DNA from: Antennarius striatus
Lineage: Eukaryota; Chordata; Actinopteri; Lophiiformes; Antennariidae
Direction: 5' to 3'
Assembly (NCBI RefSeq): GCF_040054535.1
Contig: NC_090783.1
Span: 4,469,501 to 4,533,500, forward strand
Length of the DNA: 64,000 nt
Shown here: positions 23,901-38,000 of the stretch, in pieces
Position numbering within the stretch: the first letter of the stretch is position 1
Layout: every line of letters begins with the position of its first letter
Program-made: the position numbers and the translations under genes
The notes under the pieces: generated by a model
What the model was told of the DNA's origin: nothing
The model's input: the letters and a program-made list of their open reading frames with translations, nothing else
Databases searched by the model: none

Positions 23901-26900
23901 GGTTGTTTGCAACAAACGTTCCTGACTGATTCATCTGCCAACTCGTTTCCCGTCGCCACGGAGGCGGGGTTAGATAGGGCACAGTGAAGCAGCTGAGAGT
24001 GCACTCTGTGCAAAAAAATACATTTTGTATTTTAATCCAAGAAGCCTCCCTCCATAGAAATTATATTTTGCTGTCATTCATTTAGTAACATTCTGACTTT
24101 CATCATCCTTCTTAAACTTTCCAGCACGAATATCCTCTAAGCACTGTAAACCATTGACTAACGTAAACCTGGACTTACGGCTCACGGCTCCTCAGTCAGG
24201 TAACACAGGAGACGATTGATTCCGTGCTGTGGAATGTAACTGGCTTTTACCTGAAGCTAAGGTCACTAGAGTAGTTGCTAGCTTTGTTGCCAGTAACTGA
24301 AACAAAATGTGTTGTGGCTCACACACATGGTGTATGTTCATTTGCCTGATGAATTCGGACCACTGCATCCAGGTACTGTTTGTTTAGGATGTACGTTGTT
24401 TAGCATGGAGGCTTCATTTCGCAGAAAGCAGTTGGGAAGTAGAAGTCTGGAGTACTTCAGGTGGAACGGCACAAGAAATGTGGCCTTTAAAATGAACAAC
24501 ACTGCCTTGACATTGGTGTCTGACCCTTCTGACGAAGATGGCTGCCTCTGTTAATTCTCTTCCAGCATGCATGTAATGCAGTAAGGAGTGCGACAAATTC
24601 ACAAGCCATCCCCTCAGTTGTTCAGGACAACACAAGCTGGAGGGAGCGAGGGCGATCCTTGTCCTCTCTCCAGGCATACTTTGCCCTCTTTGGCAGTAAC
24701 AAAGAGCCCTCTAATCTGACACATGAATGAAACCCTATCTGCTGCACTCACTAATCTGTCGAATCAGCCCAATTCCAGAGTCACACACCATTTTTTTCCT
24801 TTCTCCAGTGTAACCCAAAGCAACATGGAGCGCTTGGCTGTTTTCTAAATAAACAACCAGGTGACATTTTGTTTTATATTTCCCAACGACTTAAGCAGGC
24901 TTTTGCTCGGGCTTTGCTCACGCCGTTGGCTCCAATATCTTTATTGATAGTTGTCACAATGTACACACAATGAGCAATTCAGTGATGAGTACACAGGTGT
25001 AACCAGTCTGCATACAGTTAGAGGCATTTCTAAATGACCAAATGCTGGGAGTTTGTTGTATAAAGAAGCTTAAAATAGACTCCCCACTTCTTTTGACACG
25101 TCGCTATTTTTCCCCAAAGCAGATCAGATTGTCTTCCCATCACGTTTCGTGGGTGTCTGTATGTTGATAAACTGGTCTGTAGCCTCCGGGGTCAACCGTG
25201 TCTGGAAATGTGTGTCAGCTACCATATAACACCACAAGATCAGAGGCAGAAACATCATCATTTCTATCAAACATCAGTCAAACCAACGACTGGATAAAGC
25301 GTAACTAGTGAGAGATGACCTTTTCTAGTCAAGTCTATCCATTTTCTAAGAAATGGACGAGGATAAAATTCTTCTTCCTATATTTTCTGTCAGTGGACAC
25401 GATGCAAGCGTGTTCGTGAAACTGTTCTCTCATGTTTGTCGATCAGTCACTTTGGCTTTTACTCTGAGTCGGAAAATTCCCCCACCGGCGTTCTTCTCCC
25501 GTCAAAAGAGCAAACCTGTAGTGTGTCGTTGACTGAATGCCCTCCTCTGAGATGCCACCTCATGTTGACGTTTTTATTTTGACATAATCAAGGAGCTTGA
25601 ATAAATTACAGACCACGCACATAAGTAACACCTCACTGTGCTTTTGCATCACCACTCCCTTCACCCACATCAATTTTTCTAGCTGGCTTATTGGAGAAGA
25701 GTTAGCAGCAGCAACAGGGACATCTCTGTCTGAAATATTTTTCCCCTACGACTTTCCAAAGAAGCTCATCCAATCGGTACTGAGCCCACCTGCTGCTACA
25801 TCTACCTTACCTGACCTTTACGCCCCTGACTTGACTGCAAACCATTTAAATCATATTTTAACATAGTCACAGTTAAACCCTGGAAGACTGGGACACTATT
25901 TTTTAGTGTCCCCATGATTATTTCGTAGGTTGTGCAGACTTATTGTGACTTACTGTAGCATTTTTCCTTCTAAATGTAGGCCTCTGTGATATGACTGGAA
26001 TGCCCAGCTTTGTGTTTGACCTCAGTAATGAAGATTGCTTGAAGTACAGATGAAACTGAAGGTTCTTAAAATTCCCTTTGAGTGACGGCACACTGATTCC
26101 ACGCATGCATACGCTTTGAGCTCTGCCAGCTTAATGAGCTAGCACCGTGGTTAAATTGACATGTTGGAACACAAGAGCAGAGCTCTTGACTAAACAGGAG
26201 GCAGAATTAACCTTCTGTCCTCCCATCTTCTCCTCACAGTGGGGATTTTAATGATATGTTAATTGTGTTTGCCTGTGAGCCAAATTTTAGTGTCGGGATA
26301 ACAGAAAGATGTGAACGTTAAGACGTCTTAAGGGAAAACTAAACGAAATATAATTGTTAAGAGGGCTAATTAAAGATTTTAACAGGTTTAATATAGAGTG
26401 TCACACGTATCTTTTCATTTTCAGTGTTTTATACCACCATCCTCCCAAATTGCGCCTTTTATATTCAATCAAATTCAATTCTATTTCATTAAAACTTTTG
26501 TTTTTCCAAAGAGCATCGCAAGAGGTATTATTCTCTAATTTCTCTAAAGTGATGGCACATTACCTCTTTAATCAAATTAATTCAGTTTAGTAACTTTGAG
26601 GCAACTGATTCTCTGTGGCGACCCCTGAAGGGAAAAGCCGAAAGGAGAAGACGTAGTTACGTTTCACCAGGTCTGTGTAATAGTAAACAGTTTCCAGTCA
26701 GCAGTGCAAAGTTCTCTTCTGCTTACGGTGTCCTCCTTGATACAACTGACTCATATATGTCTACAGTATATGCAGTTACTATGAAGTTCCTTATGGTCCG
26801 GGAAGAATGGCATGAAGAGATTTAAGAGCTATTATTTGATGATGTTTCTGAATTAAGTCCTTTGGTTAGGCCTTAATGTGCTGTTCGTTTCCCAAAGGGA

Positions 26901-29900
26901 CGCTGCAGATGGAGTCATGGCCCATTAAACTCTAGAGAACCTGCTCTGCTCTTAACTTTATGATTTCATTTATTTGTTTCACTGCAAACAAATCAACGTT
27001 TGTTTAACAGAACTGTTGTTGAATACTGACACAACCGAGACCTTTCAGGGATTCTTTCTCATTTCCTACCTGAGCAAACAGTCTTTTCTGCCTCACCTGT
27101 GGCGTATTCCTCTATATCAGCGTTGAGATGGAACTGCAGATTGTTCCCCTCCAAGGGATCCTCAGCTTTCCCAAATCCCACGTTCTTCGTTAAGGTAGTA
27201 TGTACATGCAGATTTGTCACATTGAAATTGCTTTCTGTTGAGGTGAGACACATCTCCAGAAGCACTGCAGCCTTTTAATTTAGTTGTGTCGTATACATCA
27301 TAGACAAGATGGCCCAACACTATAACTTTCTGCCATGACTGGGTGTTTTGTGGATGCTAAAATATGTTTAACAGCAGAATTTATAAAGAAGTCATTGAAT
27401 ATCAATGAGTTTGTTTTACATTGTTGTGAGAGAGAGGTTTTTTTCAGCATTAATGTGATGGCTTTGGCTGAACGTCACATCCAATTAATCGATCTGGCTA
27501 ACATCACATCATGCCTAAGTTTTATGAAAGGATGCATGTCAAGGCTAGGTGACTGCATAGCTAAGAAGAACTTCAATTATGAATCTATTATTGTGAACGA
27601 AATAGAAATATACCCTACAGATAAACCATTGAAGCCTGTATGTTCAGTGTGAGCCTGTCGATTGTAACGACCCATAGATGTTTGCCTGGTTTGACGCTGT
27701 CTGCATCATAAAGTCATCTGTTGCCAAGGCCTCAACCCAACCTGCCCAGGATACAAGCAGTGCATAAATGAATAATGCAAACGAACAAGCAAATGTGACA
27801 ATATTTGCAAATTTGTATAAAGATTCCGTTTCGTCTGTTTTTTTTGTGGTTTTTTTGCAAACATCCATTAGCATTCAGTGTTAATGCAGTGATCTTTCTC
27901 CTGCATCGTAGTTTCTGGCTCTCTAAACTGTTATGTTTAATTTCTGCCAATGCAGGTTAATTAGTTTTAACTTTTTTTGTCAAAAAGTCAAACCCATAAA
28001 TCTGCATTGATTCAAAAACCATGGCATGAAACTCCACTTCCTCCTGAGTGCTGTGGTGTTGTAACACCAGCTGTGAAAACAACTGAATTCAAAAGGCTTC
28101 TTTTTTTGCCTGCTGAAATCAGAAAAACTTCAACCACCTCTTTCCGATCTGTTTTGACAGTAATGTTGGGTAATTTCACCTACATTTTGAAACTGTTCAG
28201 ATGTCTGGTGAAATTGTAAAGCTAATGTTAATTATGAAGTTCTTCTGTCTGGAACCCTTCAGGAGGAGCAAGAGGAGGATGAGGAGAGGGTTTGGAAGAC
28301 AGAAGAATGTACACAGTGAAAATTAATGAGCTTGTTTGGATATGACGGTAAGTCAAAGGCAGTGAAATCCAAACTCAAATGTTTGATCATCTGCCAGGAG
28401 TTTGGAGAAGACATTTCTCTCTCTTTAGTAATGAGTGAGCTGGATAGGAAAGGCATGGACGTTTGGTTCCAAACTGATAAACTAAAATGTGTTTTTTCAT
28501 AAATGAAAACAGTAATGTAGCAAGTGAAGCTAACAGCAGTGATCTCATGAATGAAACAAATGAATGAATGTATATCTCTTCTCCACATCCCTAACAACAT
28601 CCTGCATGAAACCGCACGTCTGTAACACCATGATGACTAGATTTGTGAAAGAACATAGTGGTTATAGATCGACACAGAACGACATGTTGCACAACAGCTG
28701 TTACCAGGTAATTGTTTCATTGTCTGCTTGGCACTAGAAGAGGTTCTTAAGTCCTTGACAGACCTTTGAAAGTTTGAGAAAATCTCAGCGTTAGAGATTT
28801 TGGTATAGATATGTTGTACAATGCAGTTTTGTTTTATTTTTTTAATATAAATGTGACACAACATCACACCAAAAATCCCAGTGAACTCTTGATCTGTGTT
28901 AACCAGCGACAGCGGAAGCTCCGGTGACAGTTGTGTATAAACCCCAGGAAGCAGCTTGGAGTGGAACAACAGCGTTTGGATATGCAGCCCACTATTTCCT
29001 GGCACCCCCCCCCCCAACAATCAGGGTTTACCACAGGAAATTGTTAAGATGTTGTGCCACGCTGCCGCGTAAACAGAAGCCTAAACAATATATTGAACAA
29101 ACACTATATATCTACGGTAGTTATTTTTAAAAGGTGGGTCACCAATATTTATGTTCTTGTTGACCTCCCTCCCAAACTGTAAAATTCTTTGTTTACTTCA
29201 TAATCAAAGCATCCATTTCCATGTCTGCTCTCTGTCACTTCACAGTAACAGAGAAGACATTTTCCTCAGAATGAATTGACTTAATTCTGAACATCTTATT
29301 CCAGACGGAGCCCATATTAAAGATTTCCTGTAGCAGAAAGCCAAGATGTCGATAGATCTCCTCGTTTTGTGTGGTTTTTTTTAAATATTACATTCCAGCA
29401 GCAGACATCTTAAATCTGTCGTTCTTGTTCTGGTTGAGTCCTGAAGTCAGGAATCTGATTCCTAATGAGAATTTCCTGACAAACCTTTTCCGTTTTGTTC
29501 CAGTCGCAGCTCCCTGAATATCGACCCCCCCCCCCCCTCATTAAAAGCTTCCTACTTTATGGCATGTTGGTTAAAGTGCTTTTAGTGGTTGCTACAGAGT
29601 GTCGTTAAACTGTGAACCACCTTTTTGTGTGTTGGCTGACACCATTTGTGATTCTTCTGTCCTCTGGGGCCGATTCCTGGATTGGAGTGTGATGGAGACT
29701 TTTGCACAGTTTTAAAAAAAAATTTTTTTTAGAGGATTGTAGAATTATAACCAGAGGGCTCCTGCAGGATGCTGATACTTATGCTCACAATGGAGTCACC
29801 AAGAGAAAATGAAGGATGAGCGGCATGGCTGTAAAAGAATGAATTACCTTTTTTTTTCATGTTGCTCAACTGGACCTAATTACGTAGCTGCTTTCTTTTT

Positions 29901-31993
29901 TTTCTTCTCCTTAATGGTCTCCGTTTCTCTCATTAAACTTTGCAGATTGCATAATATAAGATCAATGATGTGCACTTGAATGGAAAAATTCAATTTAAAT
30001 TAATTCAAAACAGTATGGGGTCATGCCTCCCAATTATATCCACATATTATCGACCGTTTTCTGCGTGTTTTACAAAAGCCGTGTTGTCAGGCTAAAAAAC
30101 ACGAGGCATCCATTTAATGTGGTGTAAAAATGACTGTCAGCCTTTGTTTTAGAACAAAGACTTGGCATATTGCCCTTTTGGAAGATATTTTTAGAAATCA
30201 AGCTATTAAAACACCCCCCCCCACACACACACATACACCTACCTGTCCCCTGTCATCATTTTTTCTTCATAATGGAAGGAAGGTGACATAGAAAAGAAGG
30301 TACTCTACCAGATGATTCATTTTAAGAATTTTACATTTTATATTTTTTAAATTTAGTTATTTCACAAGAATGTGTAAAAAGCTATGAATCTTTTAGCAGT
30401 TAAAGTTACACTATCAAGTCTTCCTTCAGTGGTGTCCTGCCAGTTTGATGTACGTGAGAGGGAAAATGTAGTTGAAACACTAGTCATTTCAACCCCAGTA
30501 GTAAAAAAAGTAGAATTCTTCTGACAGTACCAACGAAAAATAAAACATTATTAGCATCATGTAAGCATAATTTCTCTTAGATGAAATTAAATCAGACAAG
30601 TTGGTGCCAAATGAAGTGGTGTTGGAGTGTACAAATGAAAAACAACATTGAACCCATGTTTTTCACGGTCGCTGCTTGGTATAATTGTCACCACTTGGCC
30701 TCTCTAGCCTTTCTTTGACGACAGTGGAGTGGCCACCTCATCCCTGTGAAGTGATGTAGATGTTTGTTGAATATTTGCAATTAGTTTACCAAGACTGTAA
30801 AAATGCTAGTAACCTACTGTTCTCCTTCACTTTCATGGCTTGGTTGTAAATGATGGTAGAATTGAGGGAGACTGGGTGACGGCGTGATTAAAAATGTCCA
30901 AAACAACTGTGAATACTTATGCTCAGGGTTAAAGCTGTTTTGCATGTTGGTTTATCCTTTTCAAGAGCTATAAGTACCTTCTGCAGGTAGTAACTTAGTC
31001 ATCAATTAAAACGGAATTTCAATTGGAAACACTCCACCAAGTATTTGTCTACATTGGAAGTGGGCGGACTCCCGCGTTTCGCTATCATTTAAGTGGCCGT
31101 TGAAATGATAGTCCTCTCTAATTATATGAAGAGTTTTTTTTGTTTCTTTAATTTGATCAAATAATTTGCTGAAGAAAAAATATTGGTATACAGTAGTTTC
31201 ATGGCCTGGTATTTAATAAATAAAAAAAATAAAATAAAGATATGTAACCAGGAAATATAAATATTTGTCCAGTTTTAAAAGGTCCTGTAGTGAAAATGTC
31301 TTCATCTGATATGATCTTTGCGTGACAGAATGCTTTTATTTCACAAGAAGCTCATTCCCTCACATTAGCGTTAGAACAAGAGCTGATTGAGCAGACCTCC
31401 CTACCCCCCTCACTATATCTGCATTACATTTCAACATTCACAATATTTTCACAGCAGGCTTATAGGATGCCGTATCTCAAGTCGTGTTTTGGTTCAGCGT
31501 GATGGATGTTTCGGCTTTTACAGTGTGTGTGTGTGTGTGGGGGGGTTCTCATGGAAGAATAAACCAAACCCCCATCGGTTTGACAAGATGACTCATTAAG
31601 AGCAAGCTAGTCGGAAGGGCTGTTGGAAAAGTAGGACACTGATGTGTGGTGAAAGCGTGGTCACTCTGACGGCCCATTTGTTGTGCATTTTGTCACCACG
31701 GTTCATTTTAAATTGGATTGAAAACCGTGATAAAACACATTAAAATGAAAAAAACGAGCACATTTACAATCTTTTGGTTCAGGCTGATTTAACTCTGAAC
31801 TGGTTGGGTTATAAAAATAATTCTTGCTGGTACTTGAATGAAATGAGTGAAGCATCAGATCATTGTCTAAACTGACAAGCGTTAGAGTTACTGCATTCTG
31901 ACAGATAAGAGATCTGCAATTCATTGCAGGCATTCTTATTTCTATCTGGTTCCATTTCCTGCAGCAAATTACTGGATTCTACGTACTAGACAC

Positions 31994-32033
<40 letters not shown>

Positions 32034-35000
32034 ACCCAGTGGATGCAGGGTCTCCCCCTGCAGCCGTGGCTTGGCAGCATCAATGGTTCTGCTCGTTTCT
32101 TCTGGCTGGGTAATTTCCTCACCTTTGCTGCAAAGTGTCCATCATTTGTTGCATCACTTTGGCCTCATGCAATGAATTTAGACATTTTTGACATGCTCAA
32201 TCCTCAGATAGCTCCAGCAAATAATAGTTCTGTACTTCTCAATTCTCAGTTTCATATTTAACTCCATGGTTTCTCATTGGAGTCGAGGGACTCAGACCAC
32301 AATAATGTCCTTTGCGTGACTGGTTTCCCAGGTTATAAAATGAAAGTGGTGCATGTTTGCTGTATATGAATATAGTTGTGATGACAAGACGACAAAAGTA
32401 AGCACCTGTAACTCTAATACATTCTTTTTCCATACCATGCGGTGCTTTACACACGATAAAGTTGATGTCTTTCATTTTTCATCATCTGTTTTCTTTATCG
32501 CAAATTGAAAATGTTGAGTTGCTGAAGTAACTCCTGAAGTTTCTAAACATTTTTTAAAGCATTTTCAAGCATTCTTCATAGTTGCCATGAAAAATAACAC
32601 ATTTTGTTCTGATTTGGTTGCATGCATGTGGCAGAAATGTTTGTTTAAATGCCTTCACTGGTCTGGCTATCAAGCAACCTGAAATACAAGTTTAACCGAT
32701 GTGAGGTGCAGTTGTGGCATACCTGGCATCCGCTAGAGTTTTCCTTCCATAGAGACCATAGAGGCCTGTTTGTGCTTTTTGTTACTGCCCAGTGGCTGCT
32801 TGGCTGCTCAGCCATGATTAATTCAGGCAGGCCTCAAGGGAGCACAGGCAGGCTACGTTACCCACCCTGGGATCTGGTGTCTACCTGCAATAAAGACGCT
32901 GGCTTCATGGCAGCGTCGACTGCAAAACTCGGAGGATGGACCCTCCTTTTAGTCTCCTCCTGAAAAAGCGCGACGTAAATGATTGAATTGAACAATTTGA
33001 GATATTGAAATGTCGTAAACCTCTTTGTCACGCCCCGACAGACACATTAAATGTCTTGCTCAGCTACAGCAGAGGAGTTTTTCATTTGCATCAGTGTCCA
33101 AATGATCTCAGCTGATTAAATGGTAGCATCTTACAGTGTGTTTACACCGAATGCTCTTGGCCATATTTTGTTTGAAGCACCATTTAAAGTTTCAGCCCAG
33201 TTATCCATGCATCTTCTCTGTGTTGGTGCTCTGGCTCTTTCCAGATATCCGCAATTTCCTGCAATAGAGAGGTGGGCGACTCATCAGCGACTTGCTGAGA
33301 TAATGAAACTGGTTGTTAAGGATCAGTAATTGGTGAATGTGGTATTGTAATTGGTGGCTCCCTGTAATGATATCAACACCAACGTATCAAAGGACGTTTC
33401 ATCTCTAATGATCAGAGCACTTAAAACTGACGTAAAAAAAAAAAATCAGCTGTCAAAGTTTTCGGTTCTTTGAAATAAATCTGCTTTGTGGATAATCCAT
33501 TGAATCCTAGTTATTGGAATATCTCCGGTTGTTTTGCTCACCTCAAATGTTGAAATATACATTTGTAGGACATACTGTATATTGTCCTGTAGGTGATGCT
33601 ATGATGAAATTATTGGGCAATTAAAGGAAATATGTCAAATTCTGGAAAGAAATATTTTTTGTTTTATCATCTTGAATGAGTTTTTGTTGCTTTTATATCT
33701 TTATCAATGGAATCAGTCAGTTTAAGGTCATTGATGGAATCATTGCTCTGTTGACACGTACAGACGTTTACGAGAAGAGGTTAAAGGGACAGTAGGTGTG
33801 TGTGTGTGTGTGTGTGTGTGCGCGCTGTGTGTGTGTGGTAATCATCTCCCATCTCAAGGCTGTTGCGTTGCCTCGTCCCAGTTAATCTGACCTCACTCAT
33901 TTTAACGGGACAGTTTCCACTCCCAGTACCAAATCACACTGTTTCCACATCCAGATTGTCTCGCGGTGGTATTCCACTATCACATGTTCATTTTTTCCCC
34001 CTCCTGTCACAAACATGACAACCTTATTCACAATATTAATTTGACATCAACAATGTTATTTTCTTTATCTTTTTCCATTAGGCAGGGTCCAATACTAAAA
34101 ACATCATCACAACTATTAAGAAATGACATATTACGACATTTATGGCTCATAGAATTTATTTCCCACACACAAAGACCATTACTCCTGTGCTAGAGGACAA
34201 GCATCCCCCCACTAGTGGCTGGAGAACACTGCTGAGGCTGCTTAGTGAAACGTTACACTTCGGATTCAGTAGAGAGATAATTTGATTCCTGATATCTTTT
34301 CCACTTTTTCTTTTATAATCTTTGCGTCGTATCGTAGCCTTTTTATAAAATAGAGCAGCTTTATCACATGAAAGAATGCAAGAAATTTAAATATCAATGA
34401 CCCTCTCTCCCCACAGCAGACTGTGAAAGTGGCTGGTATCTTTTCAAACAATTTGCAAATGTCTTGAAATCTAATAATAGACCAACGGGAAAAAAAACAA
34501 GAGGTTTGAACTAAATCTAAACGTCTCTTCTTTCTTTGTCGTCTATTTCTCCTCTTTTCACCTCCTTGCCACTCCCCTGCTTCAGCTGGTCGGCGGTCAG
34601 TTCGACCTTGAGATGAACTTCATCATCCAGGAACCGGAGAGCATTGTGTGCATGGTGGAGATGCTGGACAAGTGCGATCCCACCTGTCAGGCCGAGGTCT
34701 GGAGCATCTTCACTGCCATTCTCAAGAAGAGCCTCCGCAACCTGCAGGCCTGCACCGACGTGGGGCTCATCCAGCAGGTGCTCCAGCGTATATCCACCAC
34801 CGACAGCATGATTGCAGGTACTGACAAAGCTGATTGGAAATGTTAGCAATCTTTCAGTTATTTTACCACAAGACTGCACGACTGTGTAGGAAAGAAAATA
34901 GACATCCGGTTAAAATCCCCGGTGATGGTAATTACCGCTGAACTGTGGTCAACCAGGACGCTGGATCCTCCTCACCTCCAGAGGAGATGATTTTTTTTCG

Positions 35001-38000
35001 GAGCCTTCGCTTTGACCTTTGTATGGCGGGGGGAGGAAACTCAGCCTTTTGGAATCAAAGGAGTGTTACAGACAATGATTCCAATCTTAAACTTTTCCAT
35101 CCAATCCCCCTTATTTACGGTAACCTCACGGCTCCGTCCTCCATTGTTCACACACGCTGTCAATTACACTGCAGCGAAAACAGACAATCATTGAGTACGC
35201 TGTCTCCTGAGTCCCATTCTAGTCTGTTGCCCATCTGAAAATGAGTTTGAATTAATCCTACATTATTCGGCCCAGTGAATTATTGCTGGCTAGAACAACG
35301 CTGGCCTGGAGGGTTTGTGCGATCAAGCAAGGGTGATATCACCCAGCGGTGCCTCGACTCAGCTGAAGCCATTGTTAAAATAATATTCACTGCAAATATT
35401 TGTCTGTTCATTTGTTAGTTGGATTAGTTGTAATTTATCTACATTTATGTATTACATTTAAATATTTGGAGTCTGCAATGTCTGATAAATAAGACGACGC
35501 GGTAGCTGAAACTCCCAGAGTGTCCTTTGAATTTTGCCTCAAATGGAAATATGTTTAAAAAAAAAAATTCCTGTATCCCTCATGTATTTTAAGCGCATCA
35601 GATCATATTCAGATTATATTAATTAATGTCCGCCGTGTGGTTGTGTGTCTTGCAGAGCTGCTGGTGGACATGTTGGGTGTGCTGGCCAGCTACAGCATCA
35701 CGGTGAAAGAGCTGAAGCTTTTCTTCAGCAAACTGCAAGGAGAGAAAGGCCAGTGGGTGAGTGCGAGTCACGCCACGGTGGTCTGTCTCGGTTGTCTGGG
35801 ATTGGCGTGAGGAATGTGTGAACGGCGCTTCGACTGCTGCTGTCCCATAGGCCAGCGTTCTCATCGCACTGACAAAATAAATGTTTTTTAAACCAGACGT
35901 TCACTCCACAGCGGTCCTGGATCCAGGACTGCTATATGTAGATATATGATAAATCATAGTGTGTTGCTGATTAAAATGTCTGAGTTAGTCTGATAATTCT
36001 GTCAGGTCAGTCGTTTCCTGTTTAGACATCAACGCTGTCATCTGTCTGAAGCGATCCCCGTGTGTTTCTGTCTGTCTTCCTAAGCCTCGCTATGCAGTGA
36101 AGCTACTGTCAGTTCTGAAGTACATGGCTCACAGGACTGGCCCAGACTCCTTTTTCAGCTTCCCAGGGAAAAACGCAGCTGTGAGTAAACCACGTAACAC
36201 TCAATCCTGCACAGCAAAACAAAAAAACACCCCCCCTGGGTGTTTGCATGGAGATAATGAGCTGACTGGCTTTACTTGAGGTGGCTTAGGTTGGGCTGCT
36301 GGTTCAGCACAAGAGCAGAAGGTCTTCCAGTTACAAAAGAAATCAACCCTCCACCAGAATGTGAACTGTTTCACTGGTGTTACTTCATATTCTTTCTGCT
36401 TTTATGTCTTCACTAACAGGCCATAGCTTTGCCTCCTATTGCGAAATGGCCATACCAGAGCGGTTTTACATTCCATACCTGGCTCCGCATGGATCCCATC
36501 AACAACATCAATGTCGACAAAGACAAGCCGTACCTGTATTGGTGAGTAACGGTACCAGTTCTCACCGGCCCACCTAAACTTTTGATCCTTTGCTTGGCGT
36601 GGAATTCATAAAATTTGGTTTGATCCAAAGATGTATGTTTGAATCGGATGAAAGACGGTCGTGCTTCCCCTCCTCCTTTCCTCTTCCCTCTCAGAGGAGT
36701 GACTGACTCAAGCCTTCGGATCATCTCCTTTTTCACTCCGATAATTCATTTCTGTCAGAAATCTAATTTATACATCATGGATCTGTTGAATTTCTGTGAA
36801 AATGATAACCAAGGCGGATGACCGAAGCGTTGTTTGAGAGAATCTTTAATGGGAGCTCCTCTTAAGCACTGGGGCTCTTCTAAAAAGAGATTACTTCACT
36901 AAATCAAATGCAGCGGGGCCTGTCTCGACAGGACTCAGAGAACGATGGGCAGAGCCTTTGAACTTAGGGAATGATTGTTTGCTTTTGAAACCCTTTTTCA
37001 TTTGATTTGTTGCCCTTGAATATAATTAAGAATAAAGTGTACATCTTTACTCGGAAGCTAAAACGGTCTGTCTGTGTTCTCCTTTCATTTTATTTTCCAG
37101 TTTCCGCACTAGTAAAGGCCTGGGTTACTCTGCCCACTTTGTGGGCGGCTGTTTGATAGTGACCTCATTAAAGTCCAAGGGGAAAGGATATCAGCACTGT
37201 GTGAAGTACGACTTCAAACCGCAGAAGGTACAAAGAAAACAAAACCTGGTGTGGTAACCCATACAAATTAAATATTAAAGCACTTAAAAAAAACTCCAAC
37301 TATCCTGGAAATGTTTCTTTCTTAGGAATTGCATTTCACACATCAGCCATCACATGCAAGGACACAAACACACATGGTCTCACACAGTAAATCTAGACTT
37401 TGCTGTACGAAAAAAGAAAAAGTTACCTGACTCTAGGGAGAAGCAAATCTAGAAGAAGGAATGAGGGCAATGGGAGTCCCGGATTATCCAAAACACAGTC
37501 CCTTCCAGGCACATGTAGAAGACTCGACTTAACAATGAATCTCGAGAGGACTCATTTTATCTTATATTTAACTCTATAGAAGAAAGTGGTTTCACGGTGA
37601 TGCATTCATTGACCGTAAGGATGTGGAGAAAATCAGAAATGTGCTTGTGGCTTCAGTGCTAGTCAATTTAATTAATTAGATGAGTGTAAACACGCAGTAG
37701 CAAGATTTCTGTGGTGACACATGGCTTCTTTTTGGTGTTGCAGTGGTACATGGTGACTCTTGTTCACGTCTACAACCGCTGGAAAAACAGTGAGATCAGC
37801 TGTTATGTGAACGGGGAACTCGCTTCCTATGGAGACATCGCCTGGTTTGTCAACACCAGCGACGTAAGTAGAAGCAAAATAATTATTTTTTTTCACAAAT
37901 AGCCATCTGGAAAATTAGGATTTGGAAATGCACTTATATTGCACGAGGTTTGATCAAATATAACTTCTACATGTCTTATGTCTGTATGGAAAATACAGTT

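Larger units (their letters stand above)
20931..34585 (+). other. lrba: lrba intron 1 (13.7 kb)
   Basis: This is the longest intron. I see no supported gene in either strand. It holds an AGGTCA-rich dispersed repeat (21901-22150), a hairpin cluster (22200-22340), a short repeat tail (26612-26652), (CA)n and (TG)n microsatellites at 31990 and 33798, and C homopolymers near 29007 and 29525. The open frames near 25597, 27335, 28259 and 32649 have no start context, splice support or recognisable domain. Confidence 0.6.

Noticed and set aside
27335..27652. 105-residue plus-strand open frame in lrba intron 1
   Set aside because: The amino-acid mix is plausible, but there is no similarity I recognise, no splice signals in phase and no start context.
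32649..32963. 104-residue plus-strand open frame in lrba intron 1
   Set aside because: No recognisable domain and no promoter or splice support; the length is within chance for this amount of DNA.
34517..34879. 120-residue minus-strand open frame
   Set aside because: It is the exact antisense of lrba exon 2, which matches human LRBA on the plus strand.
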